From Alphaproteobacteria bacterium (GTDB taxonomy: Bacteria; Pseudomonadota; Alphaproteobacteria; Rhizobiales; Rhizobiaceae): a DNA stretch of 8,501 nt. The translations under genes and the position numbers were made by a program. Below the pieces are notes generated by a model. That model was not told the DNA's origin. It made no database searches and saw only the letters and a list, made by a program, of their open reading frames with translations. The stretch lies in NCBI GenBank assembly GCA_030428345.1, contig JAUIBM010000098.1, forward strand, positions 1 to 8,501, given 5' to 3'. This document shows positions 7,167 through 8,501 of this stretch, piece by piece. Every line of letters starts with the position of its first letter. The first letter of the stretch is position 1.

Positions 7167-7988
7167 ATGCGAGATGCGGACGCCGCGTCGTTCGACCTCG
7201 CCGCCTATTTCAGGCGCGTCGGGCTCGACGGATGCCCGGCGACGCTGGCGGGCCTCGCCTCCCTCCAGCAGGCCCAGATGCGCGCCATCGTCTTCGAGAA
7301 CATCGATCCCCTGCTCGGCCGCACGCCCGATCTCTCGCCCCGAGCGATCTGGGCGAAGCTCGTGCTGGCGGGGCGGGGCGGCTATTGCTTCGAGCTCAAC
7401 ACGCTGCTGGAACAGGCGCTGGTCGCCACGGGTTTTTCGGTCCGCCGGGCCATGGCGCGGGTGCGCATGGGCGCGCCAATTGGCGGGCCGCGCAGCCATA
7501 TGGCCCTTCTGGTCACGCTGGATGGCGCGGAATGGCTTGTCGACGCCGGCTTTGGCGGTCCCGCCCCGGTTGGCCCGGTGGCGGTCGAAGGTGGCAGGGA
7601 GCAGGCCATTGGCGGCGCGACCTTCCGGATCGTCGAGAACAAGGACGCGGCCGAAGGGGTGCTCGAGCGCAGGCAGGCGCAGGGCTGGTGGCCGGTCTAT
7701 GCGTTCGACCGCCTTCCCGTCCAGCAGGCCGATATCGAGGCGGCGAATTTCGTCTCGGCCAATTGGGCCCGCTCGCCCCTTTCGGCCAGTTTGATGATGA
7801 ACCTGCCGCGCGCGGACGGCCGCATCAGCCTGCTCGACACCGCGCTGACGATCGAGCGCGGCGGCGGCGTCGAGAAATCCGTGCTCGGCTCGCGAGCGGA
7901 AATGGCCAGGGTCCTGGCCGGGGAATTCCGGCTCGACCTGCCCGACGAAACGCTCGACGCCCTCTGGGAGCGGATTGCCCGACCTTGA
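7167..7988 (+). CDS. nat: Arylamine N-acetyltransferase
   Basis: This 273-residue cytoplasmic enzyme transfers acetyl from acetyl-CoA to arylamines, hydrazines or related amines. The Cys-His-Asp triad of the NAT family is complete: Cys74 in GRGGYCFELN, His111 in RSHMALLV and Asp126 in LVDAGFGG. The spacing is close to the classical 69/107/122. The N-terminus FDLAAYFRRVGLDG and the segment VFENIDPLLGR are also typical of the family. Length is normal. The start is uncertain. ATG 7167 places the family N-terminus eight residues in, while GTG 7146 in the same frame overlaps the upstream stop and would add seven residues. Neither has a strong ribosome binding site. The physiological substrate is unknown. 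In some bacteria NATs act in secondary metabolite assembly or xenobiotic detoxification, but nothing nearby chooses between these. Confidence 0.93.
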   Translation: MRDADAASFDLAAYFRRVGLDGCPATLAGLASLQQAQMRAIVFENIDPLLGRTPDLSPRAIWAKLVLAGRGGYCFELNTLLEQALVATGFSVRRAMARVRMGAPIGGPRSHMALLVTLDGAEWLVDAGFGGPAPVGPVAVEGGREQAIGGATFRIVENKDAAEGVLERRQAQGWWPVYAFDRLPVQQADIEAANFVSANWARSPLSASLMMNLPRADGRISLLDTALTIERGGGVEKSVLGSRAEMARVLAGEFRLDLPDETLDALWERIARP

Positions 7989-7990
7989 GA

Positions 7991-8017
7991 GCCGGCGAAT
8001 TGACGTTGATGCCGGCG
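7991..8017. repeat. Paired GCCGGCG repeat after the acetyltransferase gene
   Basis: GCCGGCG occurs at 7991-7997 and again at 8011-8017. Because GCCGGC is its own reverse complement, the pair can also fold as a 6-bp stem with a 14-base loop. A run of five T follows at 8033-8037, 16 bases later. The distance is too long for a standard intrinsic terminator. A weak terminator after the acetyltransferase gene is possible, and chance in GC-rich DNA is also possible. Confidence 0.2.
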
Positions 8018-8089
8018 CGGGAACGCAAGCAATTTTTCAGCAGCGCTTTCCAAAGATTTACTATGTTGCAATACTGATCAAGGCTGCGC

Positions 8090-8501
8090 GTGAAGACCAT
8101 TGCGCCGGGACCAACGGATACGAAGAACTACGGGATGTTTTCCAGATATCGGTTGATCGCCAGATTTCCCGCGGCAGGTATTCTGTTCCGATCCTGGCTG
8201 GTTTCCAATGCCTATGAGACGGCGGCCTTCGTGATGCGCCACAAGCGCCTCCCGAGATTTGGCAAGACCGGCTACCTCAATGACTGGATGCACCGGTTGA
8301 GGGCGGAGGAATCCGACTATGTCCTGCGGTCCTTCACGGCCGACAAGGAACTGGTCAAGCTCTATGTGCGCGGGGTGACGGGCGAGGATCTGTGCGTGCC
8401 CACCCTGGATGTCATCCGCGACATTTCGCGGATCGACGATTATCGGTTCCCGGCCGACGCCGTGGTCAAGCCGACGCATATGTCGGGTCCGGTCGTCTTC
8501 G
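8090..8501 (+). CDS. TupA-like ATP-grasp protein, N-terminal part (3' end outside window)
   Basis: The frame is open from GTG 8090 to the right edge (137 codons seen). An in-frame TGA at 8075-8077 bounds it upstream, and AAGG sits six bases before the GTG. ATG 8135 is an alternative start. After a basic, partly hydrophobic N-terminus comes the pattern FTADKELVKLYVRGVTGEDL, then CVPTLDVI, and then FPADAVVKPTHMSGPVVF near the edge. This DK..V..Y / P / F.VKP.H.SG order is characteristic of the TupA-like ATP-grasp family, named after a teichuronopeptide synthesis protein and often found in polysaccharide loci. The ATP-binding core and metal ligands would lie beyond the window. The first 60 codons use AGA, GGA, ATT and TTG more than neighbouring genes, and the preceding 100 bp are AT-richer, which hints at separate ancestry. 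The substrate is unknown. Confidence 0.72.
   Translation, partial: MKTIAPGPTDTKNYGMFSRYRLIARFPAAGILFRSWLVSNAYETAAFVMRHKRLPRFGKTGYLNDWMHRLRAEESDYVLRSFTADKELVKLYVRGVTGEDLCVPTLDVIRDISRIDDYRFPADAVVKPTHMSGPVVF

Noticed and set aside
7825..8479. Minus-strand frames across the right end (7825-8100 and 8078-8479) and the plus-strand frame 7975-8217
   Set aside because: The plus-strand frame from 8090 gives a coherent ATP-grasp pattern. These alternatives conflict with it and show no domain features.

Overview
This window is about 8.5 kb of GC-rich DNA, tightly packed and with coding bias typical of a proteobacterium. The membrane, cytochrome-linked urate hydroxylase PuuD, the PuuE-UraD fusion and the bicupin ureidoglycine aminohydrolase together point to an alphaproteobacterium, most likely of the Hyphomicrobiales (Rhizobiales). 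That assignment is inference from gene content and has not been tested by a search.

Layout. (1) 2-220, plus strand: the C-terminal end of a probable metallo-beta-lactamase-fold hydrolase. (2) 275-4318: a purine (urate) catabolism divergon. On the minus strand, uraH (5-hydroxyisourate hydrolase) is followed after 3 bp by puuD (urate hydroxylase with a C-terminal cytochrome c domain). On the plus strand, puuE fused to an OHCU decarboxylase (UraD) domain overlaps allE ((S)-ureidoglycine aminohydrolase) by 4 bp. The 172-bp region between uraH and puuE carries a perfect 17-bp palindrome, ATATTCA-CCT-TGAATAT, which is a good operator candidate. (3) 4337-6684, minus strand: a two-gene unit of a SulP/STAS anion transporter followed by a tandem-domain universal stress protein that starts at TTG. 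It converges on allE, and the 18-bp gap is spanned by two small hairpins that each contain a stop codon. (4) 6931-7988, plus strand: a 72-residue two-helix membrane protein of unknown role, followed by an arylamine N-acetyltransferase with a complete Cys-His-Asp triad. (5) 8090 to the right edge, plus strand: the N-terminal part of a TupA-like ATP-grasp protein, in a more AT-rich stretch with different codon use.

How the genes work together. PuuD oxidises urate to 5-hydroxyisourate, with electrons going to a c-type haem. UraH opens the ring to OHCU, and the UraD domain decarboxylates OHCU to (S)-allantoin. The PuuE half of the same polypeptide hydrolyses allantoin to allantoate, and AllE deaminates (S)-ureidoglycine to ureidoglycolate. 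Allantoate amidohydrolase, the step between PuuE and AllE, is not in the window, and neither are xanthine dehydrogenase, ureidoglycolate lyase or a regulator. These must lie elsewhere if the pathway is complete. I see no mobile element, CRISPR array, tRNA or rRNA. I do not see clear evidence of an undescribed system. The most notable items are the fusion enzyme, the divergent operator candidate, the stop-codon hairpins and the unassigned small membrane protein.
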